A stretch of 64,000 nt of DNA from Planctellipticum variicoloris. GTDB lineage: Bacteria; Planctomycetota; Planctomycetia; Planctomycetales; Planctomycetaceae. Both the position numbers and the translations under genes were made by a program. This document shows, piece after piece, positions 18,912 to 29,200 of the stretch. The notes beneath the pieces are model-generated. The model was not told where the DNA came from. It did no database searches and saw nothing but the letters and a program-made list of their open reading frames with translations. Positions within the stretch are counted from its first letter, which is position 1. Every line of letters starts with the position of its first letter. The stretch lies in the NCBI RefSeq assembly GCF_030622045.1, contig NZ_CP130886.1, positions 1,997,557 to 2,061,556 of the forward strand. Direction: 5' to 3'.

Positions 18912-18957
18912 CAAGAAATTCGAAATTCGAAGCACGAAATCTCAAACTCAAAACACG
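18912..18957. repeat. AT-rich word-like repeat
   Basis: A stretch built from near-copies of AAATTCGAA and CACGAAATC, then CTCAAACTCAAAACACG. Its composition differs sharply from the GC-rich surroundings. It lies between murD and the uspA gene and has no coding role that can be seen. Confidence 0.55.
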
Positions 18958-19048
18958 TTTGGTTTTTGACCGCACCTGGGAATGCAGCGTCAAAGCCCCA
19001 CTCGCGTTTGGAACCCGGCCCAATTCTACTCCCGGAGCCGCCCAAACC

Positions 19049-20512
19049 TCAATTGTCCCCAGCAGTTGGGGCACGGATTCCGCCGGAGACTCCCGATTTT
19101 CCCTCTTCGCCACTGACCACTGACAACTGACCACGGACCAGCTCTTCGAACCGTCTTCCCCGATCGGCAAAGTTCCGGAACCAGTCGTAGCTGGCGCAGC
19201 CCGGCGACAGTACCACCACATCCCCCGATTCGGCCGCTGCGACGGCCCAGGCGAACGCCGTCGGGAAGTCGGGCTGGGAGGGCGAAACCAGGCAACGATT
19301 TCGCTCCGTCTGCCGCACCAGCTCGCCGATCAGGGGGCCGGTCTGCCCCAGCAGTACGACCGCCTTGGCCTTTCGGGCGATCGCCCGGGCCATCCCGCTC
19401 AGGTCAACGTGTTTGTCGTAGCCCCCCGCGAGCAGCACGATCGGCCGGTCGAAGGCCTCCAGAGCAACCTCGGCCGACTCCGGCGTCGTCGCCAGCGAAT
19501 CGTTGTAGAACTTCACCCCGCGGACTTCGCCGACGAACTGCAGCCGATGCGGCAGCGGCTGGTAGGTGCGGATCCCGGCTTCCACCATTTCACGCGTCGC
19601 TCCGCAGGCCCGCGCCGCGGCGATCGCTCCCAGAGCGTTGGCCAAATTGTGTCGGCCGGGGAGTGTCAGCCAGTCCCCCAACGGCCAAGTCACTTCGCCC
19701 GCATTGTCGCGCACGATGCAGCCGCCGACCGTCGCAAACGCACCAGACCGGCCCGCGTCTGTCAGTCCAAACCAGGCCCGTCGGCCGGGGGACGGCCAGT
19801 CGGCGACATCCGGATCGTCAGCGTTCAGCACGGCGGTCGATTTCGCAGTCTGCCAGCGGAGCAGCGACTGCTTGGCCCAGCGGTAATGGTCGAGCGAGGG
19901 ATGCCAGTCGAGGTGGTTCGGGCTGAAATTCGTGACCACCGAGACCTCCGGGCTGACCTGCAACCGGTCGAGGTCGGTGAGCTGAAAACTGCTTAGTTCG
20001 AGAACCACCCAGTCGTCGGGCGAAATCTGATCGACGTCCGGCAACAGGCTGCGGCCGATGTTCCCTCCCAGCCAGGACTTCCCCGGTCCCTGCCGCAGGA
20101 TATTGTGCAGCAGGGCCGTGGTGGTCGATTTGCCGTTGCTGCCCGTCACGGCCGCCACCCGTCCGCGGTTGTGCTGCCAGAAGAGGTTCATCTCGCTGGT
20201 CAGCGGCACCCCGGCGGCTGCCGCGGCCTTCAGCAGCGGATGGTCCCGCTTGATGGCCGGGTTCACGACGACCAACTCGGCCCCGGTGACATCCGCCGGA
20301 TCGTTTCCCCCCAGATGCCGTTCGACCGGCAGCCCCTCCAGTTCGGCCAATGATTCGGCGAGCTGCTCCGCGGGCCGGGCGTCGGAAATCGTGACCTGCG
20401 CCCCGCGGTCGACCAGAAACCGCACTGCCCCCACGCCGCCGCCAAACGAACCGAGCCCCAGCACGGTGACGCGCCGGCCGCGGTAGTCACGAAAGGGATG
20501 GTCGGGAAGCAT
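19049..20512 (-). CDS. murD: UDP-N-acetylmuramoyl-L-alanine--D-glutamate ligase
   Basis: 487 residues from ATG 20512. It adds D-glutamate to UDP-MurNAc-L-alanine in the cytoplasm, a step of peptidoglycan precursor synthesis. The N-terminal Rossmann domain (VTVLGLGSFGGG) binds UDP-MurNAc-Ala, the central domain has the Mur ligase P-loop AAVTGSNGKSTTTALL and the AWFGL region, and the C-terminal domain carries YNDSLATTPESAEVAL and LLAGGYDKHVDLSG. The protein ends with about 25 residues (after FEELVRG) that look unrelated to MurD and are encoded partly by a word-like repeat. No Shine-Dalgarno is seen because another such repeat runs up to the start codon. No other mur or fts gene is near. Confidence 0.93.
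   Translation of the reverse strand: MLPDHPFRDYRGRRVTVLGLGSFGGGVGAVRFLVDRGAQVTISDARPAEQLAESLAELEGLPVERHLGGNDPADVTGAELVVVNPAIKRDHPLLKAAAAAGVPLTSEMNLFWQHNRGRVAAVTGSNGKSTTTALLHNILRQGPGKSWLGGNIGRSLLPDVDQISPDDWVVLELSSFQLTDLDRLQVSPEVSVVTNFSPNHLDWHPSLDHYRWAKQSLLRWQTAKSTAVLNADDPDVADWPSPGRRAWFGLTDAGRSGAFATVGGCIVRDNAGEVTWPLGDWLTLPGRHNLANALGAIAAARACGATREMVEAGIRTYQPLPHRLQFVGEVRGVKFYNDSLATTPESAEVALEAFDRPIVLLAGGYDKHVDLSGMARAIARKAKAVVLLGQTGPLIGELVRQTERNRCLVSPSQPDFPTAFAWAVAAAESGDVVVLSPGCASYDWFRNFADRGRRFEELVRGQLSVVSGEEGKSGVSGGIRAPTAGDN
19111..19140. repeat. Word-like repeat forming the murD 3' end
   Basis: CACTGACCACTGACAACTGA followed by CCACGGACCA: short tandem words of the form CACTGAC/AACTGACC. Read on the minus strand in the murD frame it codes for part of the tail GQLSVVSGE, so the repeat lies inside the reading frame. 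Confidence 0.7.
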
Positions 20513-20656
20513 GGTTGATGGTTGATCGTTGATGGTTTTTAGGAAACTGCATCGTGCCACGGCGATGCTCGACTCTCAACCATCGAGCCGAAGCCTGTGG
20601 TCCAACTCTTCCTCTTCGCTCCGGCCATCGACGATCAACGATCAACCATCAACGAT
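20511..20656. repeat. Inverted word-like repeat at the murD 5' end
   Basis: The left arm (20511-20536, from words GTTGATG and GTTGATC) and the right arm (20627-20656) are near-perfect reverse complements over about 26 bases, separated by about 90 bases. The left arm includes the murD start codon region. The element fills most of the space between divergent murD and the gene starting at 20739, whose own GGAGGG site lies outside it. Confidence 0.75.
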
Positions 20657-20738
20657 TTCTCTTGAACACCTCCGTACATTTGGGCAGACTGTCTGCCACA
20701 ATGCGACCGTTCACGTTCTGACAGGGAGGGCAGATCCG

Positions 20739-21500
20739 ATGAGACAGGTTCCGATTCTCTCCGGCGTATTTTTGCTCCTGGCCGGATTCATGCTGGGCCG
20801 TGCGACCGCGATACCGGCTCCGTTTATCGCGGCGCAGGTTACTCCCCCAGTTGTCGAAGTCCGCGCCAATCCGTTTCAACAGCCAATCTCGGCGGCTCAA
20901 TCACTGTCCGTGCCGAAATCTCCGCGACAGGTGTTTCGGGACGACGCGGACAAGGCGGACCGACTTTCCGTCGCCTCTGCGGCAGTCGCGGAGGCGAAGC
21001 CGCCGGCTGCCAGACTGCCGACGGTGACTGTAGACGGTCCCGAGTTCTTTGGACGATCAGTCGAACCATCGCCAGCGAAGACCGAGTCCGTGCCGACAGA
21101 GTTATTCGAGATCCCAGCTTCCGAGTCGCAGCCGAAAACCGCTCCCGCGTTTATTCCAACTCCCATTGCTGCGCATACCGAGCAGGAAGAAAAGTACCTG
21201 AACGCCGCGTTGAAAGTGTTCCGCGGCATCGGCGAGAACGAGCGGCTGTTGGCGGTCGAGCAGATGGTCGCCACGATGGAAGAACAGGACGCTGCGGCCG
21301 AGCTGTTGAGACTCCGGACCGAACTGCAGCAGCTTTCGGAGAAGTATCCGAAGACCGGGGCGGCGAAAAAGGCGCTGGAGGCGATTCAGACGCTGCCGAT
21401 CATCAGTCCGCCGACGCCGGTCGATGCCGCGGCGCCGGCTGCTCCGACGTCGCTGCCAGCGTCGGATGACGGATTTGCGCCCTCCGATGAAGCCAAATAG
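20739..21500 (+). CDS. Membrane-anchored protein of unknown function (paralogue of next gene)
   Basis: 253 residues from ATG 20739, which has GGAGGG 9 bases upstream; longer frames run into the repeat. One N-terminal hydrophobic helix (ILSGVFLLLAGFMLGRATA) is followed by a Pro/Ser/Thr-rich linker of about 110 residues and then a helical segment of about 75 residues (KYLNAALKVFRGIGENERLL through KTGAAKKALEAIQTL), and a Pro/Ala-rich end. The helical segment resembles that of the gene 49 bases downstream, so the two are probably old duplicates acting together at the membrane. Function unknown. Confidence 0.7.
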   Translation: MRQVPILSGVFLLLAGFMLGRATAIPAPFIAAQVTPPVVEVRANPFQQPISAAQSLSVPKSPRQVFRDDADKADRLSVASAAVAEAKPPAARLPTVTVDGPEFFGRSVEPSPAKTESVPTELFEIPASESQPKTAPAFIPTPIAAHTEQEEKYLNAALKVFRGIGENERLLAVEQMVATMEEQDAAAELLRLRTELQQLSEKYPKTGAAKKALEAIQTLPIISPPTPVDAAAPAAPTSLPASDDGFAPSDEAK

Positions 21501-21549
21501 GCTGTGGCCGAAGTTTCCCCGGAATCCCCTTGAAGTACAGGATGATCTC

Positions 21550-22134
21550 ATGCGCCGTATGACGATTGGCCTCTATCTCGCGACCGCGCTGGCCGGCTAC
21601 GCCGTCGGGCAGTGGCAACTCGCCGAGTCCCGCAGCGTGGCCCAGGACGCAGTTGCCCCGCCGCCGGCCGCCGCTGCACCAGCCGCCGAACAGCCGGCCG
21701 AGTCCGACCTGGAACGGAAGTACGTGGAGAAGTCGCGGCAGCTCTTCCGGACGCTGACGCCCGAGCAGCAGCAACAGGCTCTGGGCCTGCTCGATCAACA
21801 GTTGCGACAGGCCGAAGCGCTGGCTGAGTTGAAGCGGGTGCAGCAGGAATTGCGGACCATTACGGAAAAGTTCCCTGGGACTGTCGGCGCCAACCTGGCG
21901 GCGGAGGCGGAGCGCGTCTTGCAGAATCAACATCCCGGCGCGCAGCCCGCTTACGTCCCGAATGCGAACACTCCCGCGTATTATCCGTCGCCGGCGCTGG
22001 TCCCCTCCGGCGTCTATGACGATCCGGCCCCTTCGCTGGTCCCTCGTCGTCCGCAATCCGTTCCTCAACCCGATGGATTTGCCCCGGAATATCAGCCGTC
22101 GAAGCCGGTCCCGAAGTCGACAAGGGCCAGTTGA
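21550..22134 (+). CDS. Membrane-anchored protein of unknown function (paralogue of previous gene)
   Basis: 194 residues from ATG 21550. It starts with a signal-anchor (MRRMTIGLYLATALAGYAVG), then an Ala/Pro linker and a helical block KYVEKSRQLFRTLTPEQQQQ ... LKRVQQELRTITEKFPGTVG that aligns by eye with the helical block of the preceding gene (same KY start, FR, EL(Q/R) and EK(Y/F)P positions). The C-terminal third is Pro/Tyr-rich and probably disordered. The 49-base gap and shared strand suggest one transcript. No function is proposed. Confidence 0.68.
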   Translation: MRRMTIGLYLATALAGYAVGQWQLAESRSVAQDAVAPPPAAAAPAAEQPAESDLERKYVEKSRQLFRTLTPEQQQQALGLLDQQLRQAEALAELKRVQQELRTITEKFPGTVGANLAAEAERVLQNQHPGAQPAYVPNANTPAYYPSPALVPSGVYDDPAPSLVPRRPQSVPQPDGFAPEYQPSKPVPKSTRAS

Positions 22135-22259
22135 CTGCCGGTGCCGGGTGCTGTCTGCAATCGGCGGTCCCTGACGCTTCGGCCATGTCCGCCCCGTTCA
22201 CACAAGGCGAACACGGTCGCGGCACAACAGAGGGGATTTGCGATTGCGGCGATCCGCCT

Positions 22260-23630
22260 TCACACCAGCTCCGGCATCACCGGCGCGTCGTCTTCGACCA
22301 GATATTGCGGGCGGCCGTTGAGGTCGGTGATCGTCGTTCGGGCGTCGATTCCCAGGTGGCGGAACAGCGTCGCGTAGACTTCGCCGAACGTCACCGGCCG
22401 GGCGACGGCTTCGCCCGCGATCCGGTCGGTCGCTCCGATCACCTGACCATGCGTCATGCCGCCACCGGCCATCAGCGCGCAATTCACCTGCGGCCAGTGA
22501 TCGCGACCGACCTGGGCGCTGATCTTCGGCGTCCGGCCGAATTCGCCCCAGACGACGATCGCGCAGTCCTCGGCGAGGCCGCGGACGTGCAGGTCTTCGA
22601 TCAGCGCGCTCACGCACTGGTCGAAGATCGGGAAATCTTCTTCCTCGCGTTTGAAGATGGTGTTGTAAGAGCCGCCGTGCCAGTCCCACTTGCTGTAGTT
22701 CAGCGTGACGACGCGGACGCCCGCTTCAATGAGCCGGCGGGCCAGCAACAGGCTCTGCGGCACCCGCGGAGCGCCGTTGCCGTCGATGAAAACTTTCGGA
22801 TTGCCGGTGCCGTACCGCTCGATGGTCCGCGGATCTTCTTGAGAAATGTCCAGCGCTTCGGCCAGCCGCGACGAGGTCAGCAGCCCCATCGCCTGTTCGG
22901 TGAAGGCATCCATGCCGGCCATCGCCGTCGTTGTATCGACGTCGCGGCGGAACGAGTCGAAGCTCTTCAGCAGCGAGTGGCGGTCGGCGAGCCGGTCGAG
23001 CGTCACGCCGTTGAGGATCATGTCGTCCCGCGTCGGTCCGAGCGGGCGGAACGGCGAATGGGGCGAGCCGAGGAAGCCGGGGCCGGGCTCGTTGTAGGGA
23101 CCGTGAGTGCATTTGTAGCAGAGGCTCACGAACGGGGGAGCGGTCGGCGTCAAGGCTCCCTGGACTTTGGAAACCATCGAGCCGAACTGGGGCCAGCCGC
23201 CGGACGGTTTGGCCTTCTGCGGATGGTGGCCGTTAAAAACCTGGATGGCGTCGTGGCCGGCCTGGTTGCCGACGAGTGAGCGGATGACCGTCAGCTTGTC
23301 CGCCATGCCCGCCAAACGGGGAAACGCTTCGCAGATTTCCAGGCCGGGGACGTTGGTGGCGATCGGACGCCACGGCCCGGCGATTTCGCGGGGGGCGTCC
23401 GGCTTCAGATCGAACATGTCCTGATGCGGCGGTCCGCCGACCAGGTAGATCATGATGACTGACTTGGGGGACTTACGCCCCGACTGCGATTCGGCCCGCA
23501 GGATGTCGGGGAGAGACCAGCCGCCGGCGGTGCCCAGCGCGGCGAGCGTGCCGATCTTGAGGGCGCTGCGGCGACTGACTCCGTCGCAGAAGGCATTTGG
23601 CGAGTCCGGTCGTCCCTGCAGAGTCAGCAT
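22260..23630 (-). CDS. DUF1501 family secreted protein
   Basis: 456 residues from ATG 23630, with GGAG 9 bases upstream and the usual MLTLQG start of the family. A Tat-like signal is present (SRRSALKIGTLAALG). Family landmarks: VIMIYLVGGPPHQDMFDLKP near residue 65, VRVVTLNYSKWDWHGGSYN and AIVVWGEFGRTPKI near residue 340, and a closing region with ATLFRHLGIDA. DUF1501 proteins share the alkaline-phosphatase/sulfatase-like fold and in Planctomycetota are usually encoded next to a DUF1549/DUF1553 cytochrome protein. That partner is absent here on both sides. The enzymatic role is unproven. Confidence 0.9.
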   Translation of the reverse strand: MLTLQGRPDSPNAFCDGVSRRSALKIGTLAALGTAGGWSLPDILRAESQSGRKSPKSVIMIYLVGGPPHQDMFDLKPDAPREIAGPWRPIATNVPGLEICEAFPRLAGMADKLTVIRSLVGNQAGHDAIQVFNGHHPQKAKPSGGWPQFGSMVSKVQGALTPTAPPFVSLCYKCTHGPYNEPGPGFLGSPHSPFRPLGPTRDDMILNGVTLDRLADRHSLLKSFDSFRRDVDTTTAMAGMDAFTEQAMGLLTSSRLAEALDISQEDPRTIERYGTGNPKVFIDGNGAPRVPQSLLLARRLIEAGVRVVTLNYSKWDWHGGSYNTIFKREEEDFPIFDQCVSALIEDLHVRGLAEDCAIVVWGEFGRTPKISAQVGRDHWPQVNCALMAGGGMTHGQVIGATDRIAGEAVARPVTFGEVYATLFRHLGIDARTTITDLNGRPQYLVEDDAPVMPELV

Positions 23631-23852
23631 CTCGGTTGCTCCGATGGGCCGCAGGGCGGCATCCAAGAGTCGTTGGAGCCTCCTTTGTAGGGCAAATAGC
23701 CGTTCATATCAATGTGTCGGCATGTGTTTCTGCCAGCAACAGGGGGTGTGGGCGTACTTCAAGCGTACGCAATCGAGTTGCCTTCAGCCCATGACGCGCG
23801 TCGCCAAACGGACTGTTCTGGGAGTCGAGGATGATGTAAGTCGATAATCGCG

Positions 23853-25988
23853 CTACCTGCCCCATGCCGACTTCAAGTCATAGGCGGTCAGCGATTTCAG
23901 GCTCGCGCCTTGCGGTAGAACCAGCTCCAGGGCAGCCTGCTTTTCCGGCGGAACATGGAGTACCGAAAACGCCGCGCGGCCGTCTTCTGCGAAGACTTCG
24001 ACCGAACCCCGATCCGTCAGCACTCGCAGGTCGAGCGTTTCGCCGTCCAGCGGGAGTGAGGCTGTTTTCCCTGCGACTGTCAGTTCCTGCTTTTCGGCGG
24101 AGTAGCGAATCGGTAGACCCCGGACATTGAGGCCGGTGTCGCCTGTCCTGGCGGGAATCAGTCTCAGCACGAGTTCGAAACCGTCCTGGGGCTGCACCGG
24201 TGCGGTCCATGTGCCGACCTTCGCGGCAGAAACTTCGACGACCTGAGCCTGCCCCCGGAGCGTGGCCAGTTCGGCAACCGGTGCGGCCCGCAGAGCGACG
24301 TGGTCGCCGGTGCGGTGCAGCGTCAGCTCAACCGGCGCCACCATCTGCTGATTGAACGGCATTCCCGGAAACGTGATGCCGCTTCCCCAGCCGATTTGCA
24401 CGCACCGGCCGCCCGGCGTATTCGTGAAGGTCTGGGCCGCGTAAAAATTTCCGTGCCACAAACGCTGCTTCGCGGATTCCGGCTCGAATGTCTGGCCGTC
24501 GAATCGCCCCACCAGATATTGCCCATCGGCTCCGTAGAGAATCCACTTCCGCTCGTCCGGCGCGCCGCCGATCACCGGCAGTTCGACGAGATCCGGGCAT
24601 TCGTAGAAGCCTGCAATCCGGCTGCGGTAGGTCCAGTTCTTCAGATCGGGCGAAGTATGGAACGCGATGAAACGGTTCTCGAGCCCCGGCCCGGCCTCGG
24701 TGTAGACGGCCATGACCCATTGTCGGCTGGCAGCGTGCCACAACAGCCGCGGGTCGCGACCAGTGTGCTTGACGACCGGATTGCCATCGAACTCGGTCCA
24801 CGTCCGACCTTTGTCATTGCTCCAGGCGATGCACTCGCCGCGGCCGGTGCTCGTGTAGGCCAGGACCAGCGGGGGCTGGCCGTCTTTGCCCCAGCCGGAG
24901 GTGTTGGCGATGTCAACCACGGCGCTGCCGGAAAAGGCCCAGTCGCCGAACTTCTTCGGGTAAAGGCCGATGCCCAGTTCCTTCCAGTGGACGAGGTCGG
25001 GGCTGACGGCGTGACCCCAGTGCATGTTGCCCCAGTTCACGCCGTATGGATTGTGCTGATAGAAAAGGTGGTACTCGCCGTCGAAATAGACCAGCCCGTT
25101 CGGGTCGTTGAGCCAGCCCCGGCGGGACGTGAAGTGAAACTGCGGCCGGAGCCTTTCGCGATAGAGTTCCGGTCCTTCAATCGCCACATCGCTGCCGTGG
25201 ACGGCGTCGAGTGCGCGCGAGTCCTCCGGCAGTTTGCATTCCAGCGTGACGGTCTGCCCGCGCCAGGGCGCGACGTCGGTGAAGACCCAAAGTTCCGGCT
25301 CGCCGTCGGCCAGCTCGATTTCAAACTCGCGGAGGACTTCGTCTCCGTTGCGAATTTTCAGCACTCGCTTCGGGGCGCCGGTTCTGACCGGAAACTGAAG
25401 GTAGGGCTGAGCGATCCGCATTTCGCGGGTCCGCGGCGACACCCCCCGGCTGCGGTCGCTCTGCACGATGTGATCGACGTTGATGTGGCCCCAGCCGCCG
25501 GTGCGGGCGTCGACAATCTTGATCACCGCCGGTTTGCCGGCGAACTCGGCGACATCCCACGCGGCCCATTCGAGGGCCTCGCTGCCGCCAGAGTTGGTGT
25601 TCGGACCCGTCGCCGTGCAGACGACCTTGCCGTCGATCAGCAGTTGCAGGCAGGTTTCGTCGGGGTAGCCGCCGCCACCCACCAGGAAGTTCAGAAATTT
25701 CCGTTCGAGTGTGAACGGCGGCGAGGTCAGCGTACCCGTTGAGCCATCTCCCTTGAGGAAGCTGTTGACGAGTTGTTTCCCCTGAAAGTTGGCCACCGGC
25801 ATCTGGCCCGGGAGTGTCCCTTTGGCCGGCGCCGTTCCGAAGGCCTCCCCCGCGGCGACCCAGCCTCCATAGTCAGTGCCTTCAAAGTCCGCGATGACGA
25901 TGTCGGCGCGGTCCTGGGAAAGGCATGGAATGGCGGTTCCGGCGACGAGGAGGCACAGCATCGGAATGCGTCGCAGCAGGTCGGTCAT
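23853..25988 (-). CDS. Glycoside hydrolase family 32 (levanase/inulinase/invertase type)
   Basis: 711 residues with a signal peptide (LCLLVAGTAIPCLSQ). Residues about 25-190 form an N-terminal beta domain shared with the divergent neighbour. The GH32 five-blade propeller then starts at about residue 280 with WLNDPNG (nucleophile Asp), followed by FSGS, GRDPRLLWH (RDP transition-state stabiliser) and FYECPDL (acid/base Glu in EC). The C-terminal beta sandwich of the family is at about 560-705. All three catalytic acids are present, so it should cleave beta-fructosides in the periplasm or outside. The gene is divergent from the PVC cytochrome gene at 26275; the 286-base gap probably holds both promoters. 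Confidence 0.93.
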   Translation of the reverse strand: MTDLLRRIPMLCLLVAGTAIPCLSQDRADIVIADFEGTDYGGWVAAGEAFGTAPAKGTLPGQMPVANFQGKQLVNSFLKGDGSTGTLTSPPFTLERKFLNFLVGGGGYPDETCLQLLIDGKVVCTATGPNTNSGGSEALEWAAWDVAEFAGKPAVIKIVDARTGGWGHINVDHIVQSDRSRGVSPRTREMRIAQPYLQFPVRTGAPKRVLKIRNGDEVLREFEIELADGEPELWVFTDVAPWRGQTVTLECKLPEDSRALDAVHGSDVAIEGPELYRERLRPQFHFTSRRGWLNDPNGLVYFDGEYHLFYQHNPYGVNWGNMHWGHAVSPDLVHWKELGIGLYPKKFGDWAFSGSAVVDIANTSGWGKDGQPPLVLAYTSTGRGECIAWSNDKGRTWTEFDGNPVVKHTGRDPRLLWHAASRQWVMAVYTEAGPGLENRFIAFHTSPDLKNWTYRSRIAGFYECPDLVELPVIGGAPDERKWILYGADGQYLVGRFDGQTFEPESAKQRLWHGNFYAAQTFTNTPGGRCVQIGWGSGITFPGMPFNQQMVAPVELTLHRTGDHVALRAAPVAELATLRGQAQVVEVSAAKVGTWTAPVQPQDGFELVLRLIPARTGDTGLNVRGLPIRYSAEKQELTVAGKTASLPLDGETLDLRVLTDRGSVEVFAEDGRAAFSVLHVPPEKQAALELVLPQGASLKSLTAYDLKSAWGR

Positions 25989-26274
25989 GGGGGCGGCTCT
26001 TGAAGGATACGATGCAGCAAATTCGATCGGGCGTCAGGATATCAAATTCGCCGACGACGGCTCGGCGCGTCCAAAAAATGAAAGGCTCCGAGTCTGGGGC
26101 TAAGTCGCGTCCGGGCTTTCGGCGGAGGCCCGCCGTCTGACGTTACCCAGGCTGTCGGGGAAAAATCTCAAGCAGCCCGCGCAAAGTTGCATGGCGGCGG
26201 CGGCCCCATCGGTTACAACAGACAAGAATCTGTTGATATCTCTTTCGCTGATTGACCGCTCGGGGGTTTTGAGC

Positions 26275-29200
26275 ATGCGTTCGCGCTTCCGCATGGCTGC
26301 TGGTTTGCTGACTCTGTTGTCTCTGTCGCAGGTGACGTTCGCTCAAGCCCCCGCCAAGCTCCGGCCCGGCGAACTGCCGACCGATGCTCAGGGAAAGTCG
26401 CTCAACTTCGACTTCGAAACCGGTTCGCTCAAGGACTGGACCGCCGAAGGGGATGCCTTCGAGAAGCAACCCGTGCGCGGCGATACCGTCGCCCGCCGTC
26501 GCGGAGATATGAAAAGCAATCACGCGGGCGAGTACTGGGTTGGCACATACGAAATCAACGGCGACGCCCCGCAGGGGACCCTGACCTCTGTTTCATTTGT
26601 GGTCCGCCAGCCGTGGGCCAGCTTTCTGATCGCCGGCGGCAGCGAGCCGACCACCTGCGTGGAAATTGTCCAGAAAGACGGGAGCAAGCTGGTCGCCCGG
26701 GCGTCCGGAATGAATACGGAAGATCTCCGCCCGGTTGCAGTCGACCTGACGAAATACGTCGGGAAAGAGATCCTTGTTCGACTGGTCGACAAGCACAGCG
26801 GCGGCTGGGGGCACATCAACTTCGACGACTTTCGCTTTCATGCGGAAAAACCGAACTACCCCCAGCCCGAAGCCCCCCTGCAGGCGGACGTCTTCGCCCA
26901 CTCCGGTTTGAGTCCGGAAGAAGCGGCGAAAGCGATGACCGTTCCCGAAGGCTTTTCGGTCAGCCTGTTCGCCGGGGAGCCCGACGTGCAGCAGCCGATC
27001 GCGATGGCCCTCGACGATCGCGGCCGGCTGTGGGTCGCGGAAGCCTACTCCTACCCGATCCGGGTGCCGGACGATCAGGCCCGCGACCGGATTCTGATTT
27101 TCGAAGACGTCAATGGCGACGGGAAGTTTGACTCCCGCAAGGTCTTCGCCGACAAGCTCAACCTCGTGAGCGGGCTGGCGGTCGGCTTTGGCGGCGTGTG
27201 GGTCGGTGCGGCCCCGAATTTCCTGTTCATTCCCGACAAGAACGGCGACGACAAACCGGACGGGCCGCCAGTGGTGCTGCTCGACGGGTGGGGCTACCAC
27301 GACACGCACGAAACGTTGAACGCCTTCATCTGGGGGCCGGACGGCTGGCTCTATGGTTGCCACGGCGTCTTCACGCACTCGCGCATCGGCAAGCCGGGGA
27401 CGCCGGACGACCAGCGCGTGCCGCTCAATGCCGGGATCTGGCGGTACCACCCGACGCGGCACGTCTTCGAGGTCTTTGCGTCCGGGACCAGTAATCCTTG
27501 GGGCGTTGATTTCAACGACCGGGGCGACGCATTCCTGACGGCGTGCGTCATTCCGCATCTGTTTCACATTATCGAAGGGGCCCGCTATCAGCGGCAGGCG
27601 GGACCGCACTTCAATCCCTACACCTACGACGACATCAAAACGATCGCCGTCCACCGGCACTACCTGGGCGCCACGCCGCACAGCGGCAACGGCAAGTCCG
27701 ACAGTGCCGGCGGCGGGCACGCGCACGCCGGGGCGATGATCTATCTCGGCGGCGCCTGGCCGGCGGAGTACCGCGATCAGATCTTCATGAACAACATTCA
27801 CGGCGCCCGGCTCAACATGGATCTGCTCAGCCCCAAGGGTTCGGGCTACGAGGGGAATCGCGCTCCGGACTTCCTGCTCGCCAACGACGTCTGGTCACAG
27901 ATCCTGTACTTCACCTACGGTCCCGATGGCAACGTCTACACGATCGACTGGTACGACCGCAATCAGTGCCATCACGGCAATGTCCCCGGCCACGACCGCA
28001 GCAACGGCCGGATCTTTAAGGTCAGTTACAAAGGGACGAAGCCGGTCGCGGTCGATCTGAAGTCGTTGAGCGATCGCGAACTGGTGGAACTGCAACTGAA
28101 TCCCAACGACTGGTACGTCCGGCATGCCCGACGGATTTTGCAGGAACGGGGGGGCAATCCAGAGGTCTACGCCGGCTTGCAGAAGATCGCCTTCGAACAT
28201 GCGGATGACACCCGGCGGCTGCGCGGGCTCTGGGCGCTCTCCGTCACTGGCGGTCTCAATGACGCATTGTTGACCCGGGCGCTGCAGGACAGAAGCCCGT
28301 ACGTGCGGGCGTGGGCAATCCGACTGGCGACCGAGCAGGGGGCGCCCTCGGCTCCGTTGATTTCGCGGTTCGCACAACTGGCTGCCTCCGACCCTGCTCC
28401 GCAGGTCCGGCTGGCGCTGGCCAGCGCCGCCCAGCGGCTGAACATCGAGCAACGACTGCCAATGGTGACGGCGCTGACCGCCCACGCCGAAGACGCGGGC
28501 GATCACAATCTGCCGCTGATGAACTGGTATGCCCTCGAACCGATCGCCAGCCAGCGCCCGGACCTGGCCGTCGGGCTGCTGAAGACGATCCGGATTCCAG
28601 TCGTGAAGGGTTACCTCGTACGTCGGCTGACTCAGCTTGGCGAAGATCAGTGGCTGAACGCCGTGTTGAAAGACGCCTTTGCTGCCAGTCAGCCAGTCGA
28701 CGAGCAGATCCGCCTGCTGCAGGAAGTGCAGGAAGGCCTCAAAGGCCGGCGTCAGGTTCCATTGCCGCCAGCGTGGGGCGGCCTCTACGCATCGCTTCGC
28801 AAGTCCGACAACAGCGAAGTCCTGAGTCTGGCGGCCTCGTTGGCGCTGACATTCGGCGATCCGCACGCCGTTGAGGAACGGCGGAAAGTCCTTGTGGATG
28901 CTTCCGCCCCGGTCAGCGTTCGCATTGCGGCGCTGGAGGCGCTGGTCCGAATCAACGCGCCGGGACTGGCCCCCATGTTGCAGGGACTCCTCAAGGATCC
29001 GGCCCTGCTGGTCCCCGCCCTGCGGGCGCTGGCCGCCTACGACGATCCGACCTCGGCGACCGCAATCCTGGGGGCATATGGAGCGTTACCCGGCGCCGCA
29101 AAGCGGGATGCTCTCAATACGCTGGCCTCGCGCCCGGCCTATGCGCTGGCCCTGATGGACGCCCTGGAGAAAAAGCAGATCGCGTCGATTGAACTGACCG

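Noticed and set aside
19026-19295. Minus-strand frames over the repeat after murD
   Set aside because: Short frames generated by the CACTGAC-type repeat; the murD frame explains the region.
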